Assembly (NCBI GenBank): GCA_027922465.2
Contig: BQMF02000099.1
Coordinates: 930,001-994,000 of the forward strand
Direction of reading: 5' to 3'
DNA from: Turritopsis dohrnii
Taxonomy: Eukaryota; Cnidaria; Hydrozoa; Anthoathecata; Oceaniidae
Length of the DNA: 64,000 bases
The position numbers and the translations under genes are program-made. How positions within the stretch are numbered: position 1 is the stretch's first letter; the number at the start of each line of letters is the position of its first letter. Below the pieces are notes generated by a model that worked only from the letters and a program-made list of their open reading frames with translations, ran no database searches and had not been told where the DNA came from. This document shows positions 61,652-64,000 of this stretch, in pieces.

Positions 61652-64000
61652 TTAACTTTCCATGGCATCATCATCAGAATCTGTTGTGTCTCCATCCAAT
61701 TTTTCGATTTGTTTATCGGAAGCCATTTTGATTTTTTTAATCCGGGTGAACGCGAGCAATACATTGTCTGTTTCTTTCCTGAACATGACCCCGTTTAAAG
61801 AAACGTAACTGTTATCGGGTTGGTCGGGATTTAAAGGTTCTTTTTCCAGTTGAGCTTGAATCTGTTGGACTCGATGTTTTGTCTCGATTAGATATGAGTA
61901 CTTGATATCTACAACATGTTTATCAAAAACTTCCTCAAGCAAAACAGTGAGTGGAACAAGCAGATTTGGTTGACTAGCAGAGTATAGTTTTAAGCTGGTG
62001 AATACACAATCAAAATATCGTTCATCTAGTTTCTTGTTGTGTTTAGCAAATATCGTTAACAGGCTCAACGAAGGAATATCTACTTCGCCAGAAGACATGT
62101 TTTGAAGCGCCGAATCTAACAGACACTGATTCCATGCCTGATTCATAAACAGCTTGGTATCGTTTACATTAGCAAGCAAATGGCCCATGCATGAGACGGT
62201 CAATTCTCGAATGAATGGATCTTGATAATAGAAAAGATTCTGCAGAGCAATCCACACCAATTTCACACTTCGTATCTCTACTGCACATGTCGCGCCATCT
62301 TTGTCTACCATGGCAACAACAGAACAAGAACATTTCACTTGAAAATATTGATTCCAAAACGCAATCGCGGAAATCTGCAATAAAGGTAAAGCTGACGAAA
62401 CAAGTATTTCCAAAAATAAAAAGTTTCCCAGACGCACAGGAGTCTGTAGGCTGATAGAAAAATGTCGACATGCACGAATAAGTTCTGTCAGAAGTAGAAT
62501 CCTTGCTGCATTCACTCGCTCGATAATGGGACTACGCTGTGATTGCTTAAGGATGTCCAACTTCTCGAAAGTTGGATGTTTGGTGAGGAACTGTAAATCA
62601 TCAGTGATGATTGAAACAGGTTTAACATTCTGGCAAACGATCGATTTTGAAAGTAGCAGATAAAAGAAATTCAATCTTTCCAAACAAAGAGAGGAATCAT
62701 CATTCGGCATGACAGATAATATCCTACAGAGCAATTTCAAATCGACATCATCGATAACTGGTTGGTCGATCACTAGGATATCATTCAGACATTTCAACAA
62801 CCTCGACCTGTTCTCCACCACGGTGTTTTCAGTATTGAGAAAGATTTTGTAAAGGATAGTTTTACAACTTGAAAATTGTGGAGGAGCCAGATTGGGATGG
62901 ATCAGTGCTGTTAATTCTGCTATTTCTGCAATAGTGGATTCGTTTCTTGAAGTAGCAGTGATGTGATAGCATATGTCAATTAACTTCAATTCCAGTTGAT
63001 TCTCAAGAACGATCGACAGCAATTTGGAATACTTTTCATGATCAACATGCATTACACTTTCAATATACATTCCAACGACACTGGTTTTGACTTCCATGGA
63101 TAACTTACTTTTGAGTATCCATAGTACGAGCATGGGTGAAGCCATCACCAACTGATCCAACTCACCTTGCTCAAACAAACCCATTACATTCTCATTGTAA
63201 ATATCATTCGAAATATTCAAGTGACACCAGAGATAGATAAAATATCGTTTGCCATGAACTGTTAATGAATTGAGAGCGGTCTGTGAAGAGGCGAATTTTT
63301 GTAACTCCACCATTAGGATAGCTACGGGAATAACACATTGTGATGTTTTATGGCTACATGCCATGATGGCTAAAGCACATGTTCGCGATCTGTTAAGATG
63401 ACCTTGGTTGGCAGTTTTGCCAGCAGTCAGAACCCACCTCCAGTCATTCACAGGAACTGTAAACTTCAAAAACAAAGGATAAAAATGGTTTTTCATTTCT
63501 TGTTCAGCATCGGGTTTGTCAACGGACGAGCATAATTTACATAATAATAGAGCTGCCACATCGTCACCATTTGGAGAAACGCGATTGGCTTGTGTTTTGA
63601 ATTCGAGTATGAAACGGAAAAACGAAGACTCGGCGAGTTTATATGCAAGTTTCATACCCTGAACTGAAGTGAGGGACAAAACACTTGCTAACATCTTATA
63701 GAAGACTAACTGAAATGGCAAGTTCTTACTGGGCAGAAATTTGAGAACGGCTTGAGGGATGACGTAATAATCGGTAAGATGGTAGAGATACTGGATCACA
63801 TTGGTGAGATCAGAATCTGTTGACGATTTCCGTGTCAATACGGTGTTTTCTGTTGAGGATTGTTTCGACAGTTTCATTGAAAAATGCATCACAGACTCAT
63901 ATAAGCTACACACAAATCTTTCGGACACAGTGTCCAGGCTAGAATTCCACACTGCTACATCCTTATCAACATATTGAAGAGCATCATGTAAGAACTCCAC
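61652..64000 (-). CDS. C-terminal part of a large helical (HEAT/ARM-like) protein, unidentified
   Basis: 782 codons in one uninterrupted frame that is still open at the window edge, so the N-terminus lies beyond 64000 (the first codon here is GTG, not a start). The sequence is almost entirely amphipathic helix with Leu/Ile/Val heptad-like spacing and repeated short helical pairs, as in HEAT or armadillo scaffolds. A conserved-looking segment ARILLLTELIRACRHFSISL lies near residue 505. No catalytic motif, signal peptide or clear membrane segment is visible. The C-terminus is acidic (DTTDSDDDAMES, with serine sites suited to CK2). The long exon contrasts with the short exons of MDN1 and PLPBP. 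I do not recognise the family. Confidence 0.8.
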   Translation of the reverse strand: MEFLHDALQYVDKDVAVWNSSLDTVSERFVCSLYESVMHFSMKLSKQSSTENTVLTRKSSTDSDLTNVIQYLYHLTDYYVIPQAVLKFLPSKNLPFQLVFYKMLASVLSLTSVQGMKLAYKLAESSFFRFILEFKTQANRVSPNGDDVAALLLCKLCSSVDKPDAEQEMKNHFYPLFLKFTVPVNDWRWVLTAGKTANQGHLNRSRTCALAIMACSHKTSQCVIPVAILMVELQKFASSQTALNSLTVHGKRYFIYLWCHLNISNDIYNENVMGLFEQGELDQLVMASPMLVLWILKSKLSMEVKTSVVGMYIESVMHVDHEKYSKLLSIVLENQLELKLIDICYHITATSRNESTIAEIAELTALIHPNLAPPQFSSCKTILYKIFLNTENTVVENRSRLLKCLNDILVIDQPVIDDVDLKLLCRILSVMPNDDSSLCLERLNFFYLLLSKSIVCQNVKPVSIITDDLQFLTKHPTFEKLDILKQSQRSPIIERVNAARILLLTELIRACRHFSISLQTPVRLGNFLFLEILVSSALPLLQISAIAFWNQYFQVKCSCSVVAMVDKDGATCAVEIRSVKLVWIALQNLFYYQDPFIRELTVSCMGHLLANVNDTKLFMNQAWNQCLLDSALQNMSSGEVDIPSLSLLTIFAKHNKKLDERYFDCVFTSLKLYSASQPNLLVPLTVLLEEVFDKHVVDIKYSYLIETKHRVQQIQAQLEKEPLNPDQPDNSYVSLNGVMFRKETDNVLLAFTRIKKIKMASDKQIEKLDGDTTDSDDDAMES

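Overview
The window is animal nuclear DNA: AT-rich, with short GT-AG introns, many short inverted-repeat (MITE-like) elements and (TTAGGG)-type repeats. Cysteine-rich antistasin-type modules, a divergent intronless class A GPCR and GluR0-like channels with a K+-type filter point to a non-bilaterian animal. A cnidarian, possibly a hydrozoan, is my best guess; this is inference, not proof.

Layout. At about 0.9-2 kb (+) lies a small gene of five antistasin-like modules, one per phase-1 exon. At 3.06-7.03 kb (-) lies a complete nine-exon gene for lysophosphatidic acid phosphatase (ACP6); my exon lengths sum to 1269 nt, or 422 codons plus stop. From 7 to 19 kb I see no convincing host gene. That stretch is filled with inverted-repeat elements, several nested inside one another. 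From 19.06 to 56.13 kb (+) lies the complete midasin gene (MDN1): my 88-exon model sums to 15333 nt and encodes about 5110 aa, with six AAA units, a long helical linker, an acidic D/E-rich tract and a C-terminal MIDAS domain. On the opposite strand of one 3.4 kb MDN1 intron sit two intronless, tandemly duplicated genes for glutamate-receptor-like channels carrying GYGD. Other MDN1 introns hold a 12-copy hairpin array, several MITEs, and a TIR element that carries a piece resembling the start of ATG4. After MDN1 come an intronless GPCR-like gene (+), the pyridoxal-phosphate homeostasis gene PLPBP (-, first exon not located), and the 3' part of an unidentified long helical protein (-) that runs off the right edge.

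The genes share no obvious pathway: ribosome assembly (MDN1), mitochondrial lipid phosphatase (ACP6), vitamin B6 handling (PLPBP), and signalling or secreted proteins. The most unusual content is the nested pair of K+-filter glutamate-receptor-like channels, the hairpin array with apparent compensatory changes in MDN1 intron 11, and the TIR element in MDN1 intron 65. All exon borders were derived by hand from reading frame, splice consensus and remembered family sequence. They have not been checked by alignment or transcripts.
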